64,000 bases of DNA from AP-15 sp963747735 (GCA_963747735.1 CAVVGE010000001.1:1-64000), one strand, 5' to 3'; counted from the first letter of the stretch, positions 53,615 through 63,479 are shown. Made by a program: numbers and translations. The notes: generated by a model not told the origin, from the letters alone.

Positions 53615-53863
53615 TCAACCGCCGCCGATTTTGGGGATCAGGTAGATTTCGCTGTCGGGGTTCAAGGGCGCGAGATAGGCGTCCTGGAAAATTTCGCCGT
53701 CGATCGACACCGCCATCCCCTCCTCGACCTGGTGGCCGAGACCGGGATAGCGGCGGTCGAGCTCAAGGACCAGCCGGCGAAAATTGTTCGCCTCGACATC
53801 GAGCTCGCAGAGGCCGCCGGTAAAGCGGCGCGCCGCCTGGCCCGAGATCACGACATGCGGCAT
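53615..53863 (-). CDS. MoaD/ThiS-family ubiquitin-like protein
   Basis: This 82-residue beta-grasp protein ends in KIGGG, the Gly-Gly tail that MoaD and ThiS carry sulfur on. It stands 320 bases downstream of the molybdenum hydroxylase operon on the same strand, which favours molybdopterin synthesis over thiamine, but a MoaE or ThiG partner is not visible. A longer Gly tail than the usual GG is notable. Confidence 0.8.
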   Translation of the reverse strand: MPHVVISGQAARRFTGGLCELDVEANNFRRLVLELDRRYPGLGHQVEEGMAVSIDGEIFQDAYLAPLNPDSEIYLIPKIGGG

Positions 53864-53949
53864 CTCATTCGCTCCTCCGTCAGCGTCGCGCGACCAATCG
53901 GCACCAATCGCTGTCCCGGCGAACTTGCGTGCGAAGGGTTCAGACCTTT

Positions 53950-54108
53950 GTCATTCCGGGGCGTGGGCCCCCGGGTCGGGCCGATGGCCCGCCCGAGGAC
54001 AGGCTCCGCCCGCGAGCCCGGAACCCATCCACACCGGCCTGCGATATGTCGGTGAACGATAGTGTTCATAGGTTCCGGGCCTGCCCCTCCGGGACATCCC
54101 GGAATGAC
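53950..54108. repeat. Long palindromic repeat element, 159 bp
   Basis: gtcattccggg (53950-53960) and cccggaatgac (54098-54108) are perfect inverted ends, and an inner gcccggaaccca/ggttccgggc pair sits near 54013-54080. It lies between the MoaD-like gene and the molybdoenzyme gene. This family of intergenic elements is common in alphaproteobacteria; it is not the same as the gttacggggac family above. Confidence 0.75.
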
Positions 54109-54186
54109 ACTGCTCTCCGCGAAGGATTTCTTCGCACGTCCTTCCGCCGGGGCAGCGACTTGCGCTCGCAATGGCCGGCCGCCCCG

Positions 54187-56479
54187 CTATTCTGCCGCCT
54201 GGCGCGCCGGCTGGAGCGCGTCGAGGGCGGCACGCAGCCGCGGCGGCGACATCGGCAGGTCGCGCATGCGCACCCCGATCGCGTCGGCGATCGCGTTGCC
54301 GACCGCCGCCATCGGCGGCACGATCGGCACCTCGCCGACACCGCGCGCGCCAAACGGGTGACGCGGGTTCGGCACCTCGACGATCACCGCCTCGATCATC
54401 GGCAGGTCGGAGGTGACCGGCACGCGATAGTCGAGAAAGCCCGGATTTTCGAGGCGGCCTTCCTTGTCGTAGATATATTCTTCGTTGAGCGCCCAGCCGA
54501 TGCCTTGGGCGACGCCGCCCTGGATCTGGCCTTCGACATAGGAGGGGTGGATCGCCCGGCCGCAATCCTGGACCGCGGTGTAGCGCAGTATCTTGACGTG
54601 GCCGGTTTCCCTGTCGACCTCGACATCGCAGATGTGGGTGGCAAAACCGGGGCCCGCACCCTGCGCGTTGATCGACACCTCGGCGGTGATCGGGCCGCCG
54701 GTGCGCCCCGCCTTGAGCGCGATCTCGGCCAAGGACAAGGGCTCGAAGCTGCCGGCGTTGGCGCCGGCGGGCCAGGCCTTGCCGTCTTTCCACTCGACCG
54801 CGTCGGGGCTGATGTCCCAGATCATCGCCGCGCGCTTCTTCATCTCCTCGACCACCTTCTCGGCGGCCTGGGTGGTCGCCATGCCGGTGGCAAAGGTGAC
54901 GCGGCTGCCGCCGGTCAGAAACGAAAAGCCGATCGAGCTGGTGTCGGCGACGATCGGGCGCACGCGCTCGACCGGGATGCCGAGGATTTCGGCCGCCATC
55001 ATCGCCATCGAGGCGCGCGAGCCGCCGACGTCGGGGGTGCCGACCGCGACAACCGCGGTGCCGTCCTCGTTGATGTGGCAGGCCGCGCTCGAACTCGCCG
55101 CCGATGTTGAACCAGAAGCCCGAGGCGATGCCGCGGCCCTGGTTGGGGCCGAGCTTTTCCTTCATATGCGGATGGTTCAGCGCCGCAGCGACGGTCTCGG
55201 CATAGCCGATGTTTTGCCAGGTGGGCCCGTGCACCGCCTTGACCCCGTCCTTGGCTGCGTTTCTCTGGCGCAAGACCAGCGGGTCGATCCCCAGCTGCTG
55301 CGCCAGCTCGTCGAGGCAGCTTTCGACACCCCAGGACGAATTCGGCGCGCCCGGCGCGCGGTAGGCCGCGACCTTGGGCCGGTTCGAGACCACATCGTAG
55401 CCGGTCACCTGGGCATTGGGCAGGTCGTACATCGCAAACGCGCACATGCAGCCGGGCCCCACGGGCGACCCCGGAAAGGCGCCGGCCTGGTATTTGAGAT
55501 TGACCTCGCCGGCGGTCAGCCTGCCGTCCTTTTTGGCGCCGAGCTTGACCTCGACGACCGAGCCCGCAGCGGGCCCGGTGCCGCGGAACACCTCCTCGCG
55601 GCTCATCACCATCTTGATCGGGCGGCCGGTCTTCTTGGCGAGCGCCAAGGCCACCGGCTCCAAGTAAACCAGCGTCTTGCCGCCGAACCCGCCGCCGATT
55701 TCGGCCGGGATCGCGCGGATATCGGCGATGTCGAGGCCGAGGAGCTTGGCGCAATAGGCGCGCACCATGAACTGGCCCTGGCTCGAGCTCCAGATCGTCG
55801 CCTGCCCGTCGGCCGCGACCGACACGACGCAAGCATGCGGCTCGATATAGCCCTGATGCACCGGCGGGCTCGTATAGCGCCGCTCGATGATGACGTCAGC
55901 GTCGCGGAAGCCGGCCTCGATGTCGCCCTTGGTAAAGCCGATCTTCTTGGCGATGTTCGAGGGGTGGGTGGGCTTGGGGTCGACCCCTTGGGTGAACAGG
56001 TCGTCGTGCAGCAAGGGCGCATCGGGCTTCATCGCGTCTTCGACGTCGATGACATGCGGCAATACGTGGTAGTCGATCTCGATCAGCTCGCACGCTTCTT
56101 CGGCGATCGCGGCCGAGGTGGCGGCAACGGCGGCCACCGCATGGCCGTCGTAAAGCGCCCGCTCGTGCGCCATGCAGTTGCGCGACAGGTCGCGGAAGTT
56201 CATCGGTCCTTCGCCGACAAACGCTTCCTCCGACGCGATCGGCGGAAAATCCTCGGCGGTGACGATGGCCTTGACACCGGGCAGCTTCAGCGCCCTGTCG
56301 AGGTTGATCGACATGATCCGCGCATGGGCGTGCGGGCTGCGCTTGACCTTGCCCCAAAGCATGCCGGGCATCACCATATCGGCGCCGAAATTGGCGCGGC
56401 CGGTGACCTTGTCGACGCCATCGGGGCGGATCGGCCGGGTGCCGACGATCTTCTGAAATTCCTTGGCGATGTAAGTCAT
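54187..56479 (-). pseudogene. Molybdenum hydroxylase large subunit, second copy, frameshifted
   Basis: This xanthine dehydrogenase/CoxL-type subunit of about 763 residues is read in two frames. The first covers residues 1 to about 463 with GGGFGGKTLVYLEPV and VAAYRAPGAPNSS; the second runs from the MAMMAAEILGIP region to the stop with GARGVGEVPIVPP, the active-site Glu. Comparison with the intact paralogue upstream shows one extra base at 55092-55093 (gagttcgagc against gaatcgagc). So the gene is otherwise complete. The ATG at 56479 follows GGAGTGAGG. It catalyses hydroxylation of an aldehyde or heterocycle if functional; CO dehydrogenase is unlikely because the AYRCSFR loop is absent. Confidence 0.85.
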
Positions 56480-56504
56480 GAAAACCTCACTCCTGCTCTA
56501 ACGT

Positions 56505-56580
56505 TAGCCCCTCACCCTCCCGCTGCGCGGGTCCTTCCCTCTCCCCGCAGGCGGGGAGAGGGTTGGGGTGAGGGGCAGGC
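56505..56580. repeat. Palindromic repeat between the two large-subunit genes
   Basis: cccctcaccctcccgctgcg and the inverted cggggagagggttggggtga form a hairpin of the same general family as those at 5766-5900 and 24959-24994. It fills most of the 112 bases between the two paralogous genes and may end transcription or mark the duplication joint. Confidence 0.7.
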
Positions 56581-56591
56581 TGTCGTTGCGC

Positions 56592-58883
56592 CTATTCGGC
56601 CGCCTGGCGCAGCGGCAGGGCGTCGTCGAGCGCAGCCAGGAGCCGCGGCGGCGACATCGGCAGGTCGCGCAGCCGCACGCCGGTCGCGTCGCAGATCGCA
56701 TTGGCTACAGCCGCCATCGGCGGGACGATCGGCACCTCGCCGACGCCGCGCGCGCCAAACGGGTGGCGCGGGTTCGGCACCTCGACCATGACCGTGTCGA
56801 TCATCGGCATGTCCGAGGCGACCGGACAGCGGTAGTCGAGGAAGCCCGGGTTTTCGAGACGCCCATCCTTGTCGTAGATGTACTCCTCGTTCAGCGCCCA
56901 GCCGACCCCTTGCGCCACCCCGCCCTGCATCTGGCCTTCGACATAGGACGGGTGGATCGCCCGGCCGACATCCTGGATCGCGGTGTAGCGCAGGATTTTG
57001 ACGTGGCCGGTCTCCCTGTCGACCTCGACGTCGCAGATATGGGTGGTGAAGCCCGGGCCTTGCCCCTGCGCGTTGATCTGCACCTCGGCGCTGATCGGAC
57101 CTCCGGTGCGCGCCGCTTTCGACGCGATATCGGCCAAGGACAAGGGATCGAAGCTGCCGGCATTGGCGCCGGCCGGGATCGCCTTGCCGTCACGCCACTC
57201 GACCGCCTCGGGGCTGATGTCCCACATCACGGCGGCGCGCTGTTTCAGCTCTTCGACCACCTTTTGCGCCGATTGCGTCACCGCCATGCCGCCGGCAAAG
57301 GTGACGCGGCTACCGCCGGTCGAGGCGCTGAAGCCGATCGCCGTGGTGTCGCCGACGACTGGGCGAACCTGGTCGAACGGCACGCCCAAGACCTCGGCCA
57401 CCATCATCGCCATCGAGGCGCGCGAGCCGCCGATGTCGGGGTGCCCCTCGGTCACGGTGACGGTCCCGTCCTCGTTGACATGACAGGCGGCGCTCGATTC
57501 GCCGCCGGCATTGTGCCAGTAGCCCGAAGCGATGCCGCGGCCCTGGTTCGGGCCGAGCCGGATGCCTAGGTGCTCGGTCGCCTGCGCCGCCTCGATCGTC
57601 TGCTGATAGCCGATATTGACCCAGGTCGGACCGTGCGCGGCCTTGGTGCCGTCCCTGGCGCCGTTCAGCCGGCGCAATTCGAGCGCATCGATGCCGAGCT
57701 CGCGGGCCAGCTCATCGACGCAGCTTTCCACAGCAAACGACGCGATCGGCGCCCCCGGCGCCCGGTAGGCTGCGACCTTCGGCCGGTTGGACAAAACGTC
57801 GTAGCCGGTCACCAGCACGTTCGGCAGGTCGTACATCGCAAAGCCGCACATGCAGCCCTGGTTGACGGGCGACCCCGGAAAGGCGCCCGACTGGTATTTG
57901 AGGACCGCTTGCGCCGAGACGATACGGCCGTCCTTTTTGGCGCCGAGCTTGACCTCGATAACGGCACCCGAGGTTGGCCCGGTCGCGCGAAACACCTCCT
58001 CGCGGCTCATCACCATCTTGACCGGCCGCCCCGATTTTTTCGACAGCATGTAGGCGATCGGCTCGAGATAGACGATGGTCTTGCCGCCAAACCCGCCGCC
58101 GATCTCGGCCGGGATCGCCCGCACGTTGGCGATGTCGGCGCCGACGATGCGCGCGGTGTAGCCGCGCACCATGAACTGGCCCTGGCTCGAGCTCCAGATC
58201 GTGGTCTGACCGTCGGCCCCGACCGCGACGACGCAGGCATGCGGCTCGATATAGGCTTGGTGGACCGGCTTTGTCGTATAGCGCCGCTCGATAATGGTGT
58301 CGGCCTCGGCAAATCCGGCCTCGACATCACCCTTGGCAAAGCGAACCACCTTCGAGACGTTCGAGGGCTTGGCAGGCTTCGGCTCGACGCCCGAGGTAAA
58401 GATGTCGTCGTGCAGCAAAGGCGCGTCGGGCTGCATCGCCGCTTCGACATCCATCACATAGGGCAACGGCTCGTACTCGACCTCGATCAGGTCGAGCGCC
58501 TGCTCGGCGACCGCCGGCGAGACCGCAGCCACCGCGGCGACCGCATGGCCCTCATAGAGCGCCTTGCCCTTGGCCATGCAATTGCGCGACAGGTCCCACA
58601 GATTGGCGGGTGCGGCGCCGATCGAGCGCTTGTCCGGGGGAATATCCGAAAAGTCGGCCCGCGTCGTCACCGCCTTGACGCCGGCCAAGGCCAGCGCTTT
58701 GTCGACATTGATCGACAGGATGCGCGCATGCGCATAGGGGCTACGCTTGATCTTGCCCCACAACATGCCGGGCATGACCATGTCGGCGCCAAAATTGGCG
58801 CGGCCCGTGACCTTGTCCACCCCGTCGGGGCGGATCGGCCGGGTGCCGACGACCTTCAGGCTTGCCTTGTCGAGAAAGCTCAT
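56592..58883 (-). CDS. Molybdenum hydroxylase large subunit (CoxL/XdhB-type)
   Basis: This 763-residue molybdopterin-binding subunit has TRPIRPDGVDKVTGRANFG, GGGFGGKTIVYLEPIAYM (with the conserved Gly-rich loop), VAAYRAPGAPIASF and the catalytic Glu in GARGVGEVPIVPP. It is the large subunit of a three-subunit Mo-Fe-S-FAD hydroxylase with the next two genes. The ATG overlaps the small subunit stop by four bases (ATGA). The substrate is unknown; the loop is not that of CO dehydrogenase. Confidence 0.92.
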   Translation of the reverse strand: MSFLDKASLKVVGTRPIRPDGVDKVTGRANFGADMVMPGMLWGKIKRSPYAHARILSINVDKALALAGVKAVTTRADFSDIPPDKRSIGAAPANLWDLSRNCMAKGKALYEGHAVAAVAAVSPAVAEQALDLIEVEYEPLPYVMDVEAAMQPDAPLLHDDIFTSGVEPKPAKPSNVSKVVRFAKGDVEAGFAEADTIIERRYTTKPVHQAYIEPHACVVAVGADGQTTIWSSSQGQFMVRGYTARIVGADIANVRAIPAEIGGGFGGKTIVYLEPIAYMLSKKSGRPVKMVMSREEVFRATGPTSGAVIEVKLGAKKDGRIVSAQAVLKYQSGAFPGSPVNQGCMCGFAMYDLPNVLVTGYDVLSNRPKVAAYRAPGAPIASFAVESCVDELARELGIDALELRRLNGARDGTKAAHGPTWVNIGYQQTIEAAQATEHLGIRLGPNQGRGIASGYWHNAGGESSAACHVNEDGTVTVTEGHPDIGGSRASMAMMVAEVLGVPFDQVRPVVGDTTAIGFSASTGGSRVTFAGGMAVTQSAQKVVEELKQRAAVMWDISPEAVEWRDGKAIPAGANAGSFDPLSLADIASKAARTGGPISAEVQINAQGQGPGFTTHICDVEVDRETGHVKILRYTAIQDVGRAIHPSYVEGQMQGGVAQGVGWALNEEYIYDKDGRLENPGFLDYRCPVASDMPMIDTVMVEVPNPRHPFGARGVGEVPIVPPMAAVANAICDATGVRLRDLPMSPPRLLAALDDALPLRQAAE

Positions 58884-59365
58884 CGCCCGGCCTCCGCCCG
58901 CATCACCGCAGCCGCGTCGAGCACCGCGCGGACGATCTTGTCATAGCCGGTGCAGCGGCACAGGTTGCCGGCGAGCCAATAGCGGGTTTCTTCCTCGGTC
59001 GGGTTCAGGTTTTCGTCGAGCAATGCCTTGGCCGCGACGATAAAGCCCGGTGTGCAGAAACCACATTGCAGCGCCGCGTGCTCGAGAAATTTCTGCTGCA
59101 CCGGGTGCAGCTTGTCGCCCTCGGCAATGCCCTCGATGGTCTGGATCGCGCGCCCCTCGGCCTCGGCCCCGAGCATCAGGCACGAGCAGGTGATGCGGCC
59201 GTCGCAGATCACGGTGCAGGCGCCGCAATCGCCCGAGCTGCACCCTTCCTTGCTGCCGGTCAGGTTGAGCTCGTCGCGCAATACGTCGAGCAAGGTCTGC
59301 TGCGGCTCGCACAGGAATTCGACGGGTTCGCCGTTGATGATTGTCGATACGTGGTGTTTGGCCAT
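58880..59365 (-). CDS. Molybdenum hydroxylase 2Fe-2S subunit (CoxS-type)
   Basis: This 161-residue subunit has both iron-sulfur clusters: Cys42, 47, 50 and 62 (GCSSGDCGACT) and Cys101, 104, 136 and 138 (QCGFCTPGF, LCRCTGY). It relays electrons from the molybdenum site to the FAD. Its ATG overlaps the FAD-subunit stop by one base (TAATG). Confidence 0.94.
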   Translation of the reverse strand: MAKHHVSTIINGEPVEFLCEPQQTLLDVLRDELNLTGSKEGCSSGDCGACTVICDGRITCSCLMLGAEAEGRAIQTIEGIAEGDKLHPVQQKFLEHAALQCGFCTPGFIVAAKALLDENLNPTEEETRYWLAGNLCRCTGYDKIVRAVLDAAAVMRAEAGR

Positions 59366-60234
59366 TAGCGTGCTCCAGCGCGTTCAAAGGCGATCTTGGC
59401 CGCGCGGCGTGCGAGGACGCCGGCGACCTTGGTGCGGTATTCGATCGTGCCGCGTTTGTCGGTGATCGGCTTGCAGGCGCGTTGCGCCGCAGCGTCGAGC
59501 GCGGCCAGGGTCGGCTCGTCGAGCCGATGCCCGATCAGCGCCTTGGCGGCATCCTCGACAGTGACTTGGGTCGGGGCCACCGCGCCGAGCACGATACAGG
59601 CGTCGGTGCAGACCCCGTTGGCGTCGAGCGTCACGTTGACGGCGCAGCCGACGACGGCGATGTCCATCTCGGTGCGCGGGATAAAGCGCAGATAGGCGTC
59701 CGACTGGTGCGGCTTTGGTTTTGGGATGTGGAATTCGACGAGCAGCTCGCCTTTTTGCAGCGAGGTCCGCCCCGGTCCGGTGACGATCGCCTCGACCAGA
59801 GCCTCGCGCCGCCCGCCGGGCCCGGCGATGACGCAAGTCGCGCGCGCCGCGATCAGCGCCGGCACGCTGTCGGCCGCCGGCGAGGCGTTGCATAGATTGC
59901 CGGCGAGCGAGGCGCGGCCCTGGATCTGCTCCGAGCCGATCAAATCCATGCCCTCGACGATCCCCGGCCAAGCCTGGGTCAGCGCCTTGTCGTCGTACAC
60001 CATGGTCCCCGGCGTCGAGGCGCCGATGACAAACCGATCGCTCTCCTCGCGGATGCCGATCATCCCGGGGATGCGCTTGGTATCGACGATCAGATCGGGG
60101 CGGGCGCGGCCCGAACGCAGCTGCACCAGAAGATCGGTGCCGCCGGCCAATACCTTTGCCATCCCGGACGCCCCGGCCAGCATCTTGACCGCCTCGTCGA
60201 TGCTGGTCGGTGCAGAGAAGCTCAAGCTGGGCAT
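59365..60234 (-). CDS. Molybdenum hydroxylase FAD subunit (CoxM-type)
   Basis: This 289-residue subunit has the FAD-binding AGGTDLLVQLRSG loop and GRASLAGNLCNASPAADSV, the CoxM motif that replaces the more usual TIGGNI. It passes electrons to the final acceptor. It is the first gene of the minus-strand operon (FAD, 2Fe-2S, large subunit), followed by the duplicate large subunit. Confidence 0.92.
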   Translation of the reverse strand: MPSLSFSAPTSIDEAVKMLAGASGMAKVLAGGTDLLVQLRSGRARPDLIVDTKRIPGMIGIREESDRFVIGASTPGTMVYDDKALTQAWPGIVEGMDLIGSEQIQGRASLAGNLCNASPAADSVPALIAARATCVIAGPGGRREALVEAIVTGPGRTSLQKGELLVEFHIPKPKPHQSDAYLRFIPRTEMDIAVVGCAVNVTLDANGVCTDACIVLGAVAPTQVTVEDAAKALIGHRLDEPTLAALDAAAQRACKPITDKRGTIEYRTKVAGVLARRAAKIAFERAGAR

Positions 60235-60390
60235 GTTTGCTCCTGAATTCGTGCGGATGCACCGCCGCTATGCGAAGCCGGGCGGGTGCGCTCCCAAGGG
60301 AATGATGCACCCGCTTACACCACCATCCTATGCGGCGGGAAGCGCTATGTTCAACTGTCTCCCCGGCAACGGCGGCACCTCGGCAAAGCG

Positions 60391-60819
60391 ATGATCCCGA
60401 TATCGGACCACATTGCGCTCGACGAGCGCGACATCGAAGAGAGCTTTATCCGCGCCTCCGGGCCCGGCGGCCAGAACGTCAACAAAGTTGCGAGCGCCGT
60501 CCAGCTGCGCTTTGACCTCGCTCATGCGGCATCCTTGCCGGCCGAGGTGCGCGAACGTGCCGCCCGCCTTGCCGGGCGGCGCCTCACCCAGGATGGTGCG
60601 CTGGTCATCACCGCGCGCCGCTACCGCACGCAGGAGCGCAACCGCCAGGACGCGCTCGACCGCCTCGTCGCACTGGTCCGCCGGGCCGCGCTGCCGCCGG
60701 CGCCGCGCCGCCCGACCCGACCCTCGGCCGCAGCGAAAGCCCGCCGTTTTCAAGACAAGGCACGTCGCGCCGCGCTCAAGCAGCAGCGCCGAAATATCCG
60801 GAACGAGGAAGCCGGTTGA
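60391..60819 (+). CDS. arfB: Aminoacyl-tRNA hydrolase ArfB (rescue release factor)
   Basis: This 142-residue protein has the GGQ catalytic motif in ASGPGGQNVNK (GGQ at 26-28) and a basic C-terminal tail (RRFQDKARRAALKQQRRN) that enters the mRNA channel of stalled ribosomes. It hydrolyses peptidyl-tRNA on non-stop complexes. The ATG at 60391 begins the domain; the longer frame was rejected. Confidence 0.93.
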   Translation: MIPISDHIALDERDIEESFIRASGPGGQNVNKVASAVQLRFDLAHAASLPAEVRERAARLAGRRLTQDGALVITARRYRTQERNRQDALDRLVALVRRAALPPAPRRPTRPSAAAKARRFQDKARRAALKQQRRNIRNEEAG

Positions 60820-60849
60820 CCGCCGGCGCCGAGCGGATTAGAACGAAAC

Positions 60850-61632
60850 ATGGACAAGCTGCGGGCCGATATCGCCGCAAAAAAGGCTGAGCTCGACCGG
60901 CTGCGCTCGCAGCTCGGCGGCGGGCTCGGCAACCTCGAGCACACCCACGATCTCGAGCTGACCTACACCTCGAACGCAATCGAGGGGAACACGCTGTCGG
61001 CCGCCGAGACGACGCTCGTCATCGAGCAAGGAATCACGATCGGCGGCAAGCCGCTCAAGGACCACCTCGAAGTCCTCGATCACTACGATGCGCTGCGTTA
61101 TGTGCGGGCGCTGGCGCGCCGCGGAGAGCCGCTGGCCGAGGGCGATTTGCGCCAATTGCACCATCTGGTCGTGCAGCGCTCGCAACCCGAAATCGCCGGC
61201 CGCTATGCCGACCAGGGCCGTCAGGTGCTGACCGACAGCGGCCGGCACAGCTTTCCGTCGCCGGTGGAGGTGCCGGCGCTGATGGGTGACTTTGTACGCT
61301 GGCTCGGCGCCGCGCCGGACACCCCGCGGACGGCCTTCGCAGCGCACCGGCGGCTGGTCGGCATCCATCCCTTCAACGACGGCAACGGCCGCACCGCGCG
61401 CCTGCTGATGAACCTGGTCCTGATCCGCGGCGGCTTCCCGCCGGTTGCGGTGCGGCCGCAAGACCGGCCGGACTACATTGGCGCCTTGCAAGACGTGCAG
61501 GCCGGGCGCGGCAGCCGGAATTTCGAACGGCTGCTGCACGAACGCCTGAGCGCAACGCTCGACGAATATCTGGACGCCGCGCGGCAGGCTCTGGCAGCGC
61601 CGGCGCGACAGCCGAAAGCAGGCGGACCGTGA
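60850..61632 (+). CDS. Fic-family AMPylase-type protein
   Basis: This 260-residue Fic protein has the full active motif HPFNDGNGRTAR (173-184) and an N-terminal inhibitory motif S-x3-E-G (SNAIEG, residues 41-46), so it is a class II, self-inhibited Fic enzyme. It would transfer AMP to a protein hydroxyl; the target is unknown. Its TGA overlaps the DUF1810 GTG start by four bases (GTGA, 61629-61632). Confidence 0.92.
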   Translation: MDKLRADIAAKKAELDRLRSQLGGGLGNLEHTHDLELTYTSNAIEGNTLSAAETTLVIEQGITIGGKPLKDHLEVLDHYDALRYVRALARRGEPLAEGDLRQLHHLVVQRSQPEIAGRYADQGRQVLTDSGRHSFPSPVEVPALMGDFVRWLGAAPDTPRTAFAAHRRLVGIHPFNDGNGRTARLLMNLVLIRGGFPPVAVRPQDRPDYIGALQDVQAGRGSRNFERLLHERLSATLDEYLDAARQALAAPARQPKAGGP

Positions 61633-62072
61633 ACCCCGGCCTCGAGTCCGAACCCGGCCCCGACTACGATTTGCAGCGTTTCGTCGAGGCCCAGGAAGGG
61701 GTCGTCGAGCGGGTCCGCGCCGAGCTGCGCGCCGGGCGCAAAGAGAGCCATTGGATGTGGTTTGTGTTCCCGCAGATTGCCGGCCTCGGCTCGAGCCCGA
61801 CGGCACGGAAATTTGCGATCTCATCGCTCGACGAAGCCCGAGACTATCTCGCCCACCCGGTCCTCGGGCCGCGGCTCAGGGAATGCACGCAGCTCGCCGC
61901 GTCGGTCGAAAGCCGCTCGGCCGAGCAGATTTTCGGCCATCCCGACGATCTCAAATTCCGCTCGTCGATGACGCTCTTCGCCCACGCCGCCGCGGACAAC
62001 CGGGTCTTCCTCGACGCATTGCAAAAGTATTTCCCGGCCGGCTTCGATCCGGCGACCCTCGCGCGACTGTAG
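61629..62072 (+). CDS. DUF1810 family protein
   Basis: This 147-residue protein matches DUF1810 (YDLQRFVEAQEG, SHWMWFVFPQIAGLGSSPTA and a C-terminal SSMTLFAHAAADN). Function unknown. It begins with GTG coupled to the Fic gene by a four-base overlap, which suggests the two are expressed together; no such link is known to me. Confidence 0.9.
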   Translation: MNPGLESEPGPDYDLQRFVEAQEGVVERVRAELRAGRKESHWMWFVFPQIAGLGSSPTARKFAISSLDEARDYLAHPVLGPRLRECTQLAASVESRSAEQIFGHPDDLKFRSSMTLFAHAAADNRVFLDALQKYFPAGFDPATLARL

Positions 62073-62105
62073 CCGCGGGGCGGAAAGCGCGCTCGCGCAA
62101 GCCGG

Positions 62106-63479
62106 CTACCCGTTGCCGCGGCGGCGGTCGAGCAGACGATCGACCATCGCCGGGGCGGCGCCGAGGTAATTGGCGGGATCGGTCAGGGCGCGCAATTTGT
62201 CGGCGCCGAGCGGCCCGGCAACCGAAGGGGTTTCCATCAGCACATCGAAGAGCGGCCGGTCGCTTTCGATCGCGGCCCGGCAGGCGTCATAGACGAGGTC
62301 GTGCGCTTCGTTGCGCCCGATAACCGGCGCCAGGCCCATCATCACCGCCTCGGCGACGATCAGCCCGTGGGTCATGCCGAGGTTTTTTTCCATGCGCGCG
62401 GGATCGAGGATCAGCCCGCCCAGCAGAAACCGGGACTGCTGGACGGCCCCCGCGGCATAGCCGAAGGCCTCCGGCACCGCCGCCCATTCGGCATGCCAGG
62501 GGCCGGTCGCCCGCTCGAAATCGGCGACCATCGCGTCGAGCACCAGATCGGCCTGCGCCCGCAGCGCCTTGCCGGCGGCGAGGATCAGCTCGCACGAGAT
62601 CGGGTTTCTTTTTTGCGGCATCGTCGAGCTCGACCCGCGGCCCGAGACAAAAGGCTCTGCCGCTTCGCCGAATTCGGTTGCCGACATCAGCATCACATCA
62701 AAGGCGATCTTGGCGAGGCTGCCGCCGAGGAGCGCCAAGAGCTGCACGGTCTCGGCAATCCCGTCGCGCGCGACGTGCCAGGTGATCGGCGGGTCGCCGA
62801 GGCCCAGCTCGCGCGCCAATTCGGTCCGGCACGCCACCGCCGCGCCGCCTTCGCCGAGCGAAGCGAGCGTGCCGGCCGCACCGCCGAGCTGCGCCATCAG
62901 CACGCGCGGGCGCAGCTGCGCCAGCCGTTCGGCGTGCCGGTCGAGGGCCGAGAGCCAGACCGCCGCCTTGTAGCCGAAGGTCACCGGAAGCGCGTGCTGC
63001 ATATGGGTGCGCCCGGCCATCGGAGTCGCGCGATGGCGGCTGGCGAGATCGGCGAGATGGCCGCGCGCCGCAGCGAGATCCGCCTCGATCAAATCGAGCC
63101 CGGCGCGGATCTGCAAGACGACCGCCGTATCCATGATGTCCTGGGTCGTCGCCCCCCAATGCAGCCATCGGCCACCATCGCCGGCAGCGGCAGCGAGCTG
63201 GCGGACGAGAGGCAGGATCGGGTAGCCGACCGTCTCGGTTTCGCGTTTCAACCGGGCGAGATCGAGGCTTTCGGGGTGCTCGGCGATCTGCCGCGCCGCC
63301 TCGCCGATGGCCGCCGCCGCTGCGGGGGGCACGATGCCGAGCCGCGCCTGGGCGCGCGCCAACGCCGCCTCGACCTCGGCGCAGCGAGCAAGAAACGCCG
63401 TATCGCCGAACACCGCGCGCATCGCAGCGGTGCCGAACATGTCGGCAAAAATCGCGGAATCGAGAACCCCGATCGCCAT
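62106..63479 (-). CDS. pcaB: PcaB-like 3-carboxy-cis,cis-muconate cycloisomerase
   Basis: This 457-residue fumarase/aspartase-superfamily lyase has the signature loop SSTMPQKRNPIS and GRTHMQHALPVTFG. Length and the ISCE...QADLVLDAMVADFERATG region fit PcaB of the protocatechuate (beta-ketoadipate) pathway better than adenylosuccinate lyase or argininosuccinate lyase. No other pca gene is in the window, so the call is by family only. The ATG at 63479 has GGAG before it. Confidence 0.75.
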   Translation of the reverse strand: MAIGVLDSAIFADMFGTAAMRAVFGDTAFLARCAEVEAALARAQARLGIVPPAAAAAIGEAARQIAEHPESLDLARLKRETETVGYPILPLVRQLAAAAGDGGRWLHWGATTQDIMDTAVVLQIRAGLDLIEADLAAARGHLADLASRHRATPMAGRTHMQHALPVTFGYKAAVWLSALDRHAERLAQLRPRVLMAQLGGAAGTLASLGEGGAAVACRTELARELGLGDPPITWHVARDGIAETVQLLALLGGSLAKIAFDVMLMSATEFGEAAEPFVSGRGSSSTMPQKRNPISCELILAAGKALRAQADLVLDAMVADFERATGPWHAEWAAVPEAFGYAAGAVQQSRFLLGGLILDPARMEKNLGMTHGLIVAEAVMMGLAPVIGRNEAHDLVYDACRAAIESDRPLFDVLMETPSVAGPLGADKLRALTDPANYLGAAPAMVDRLLDRRRGNG

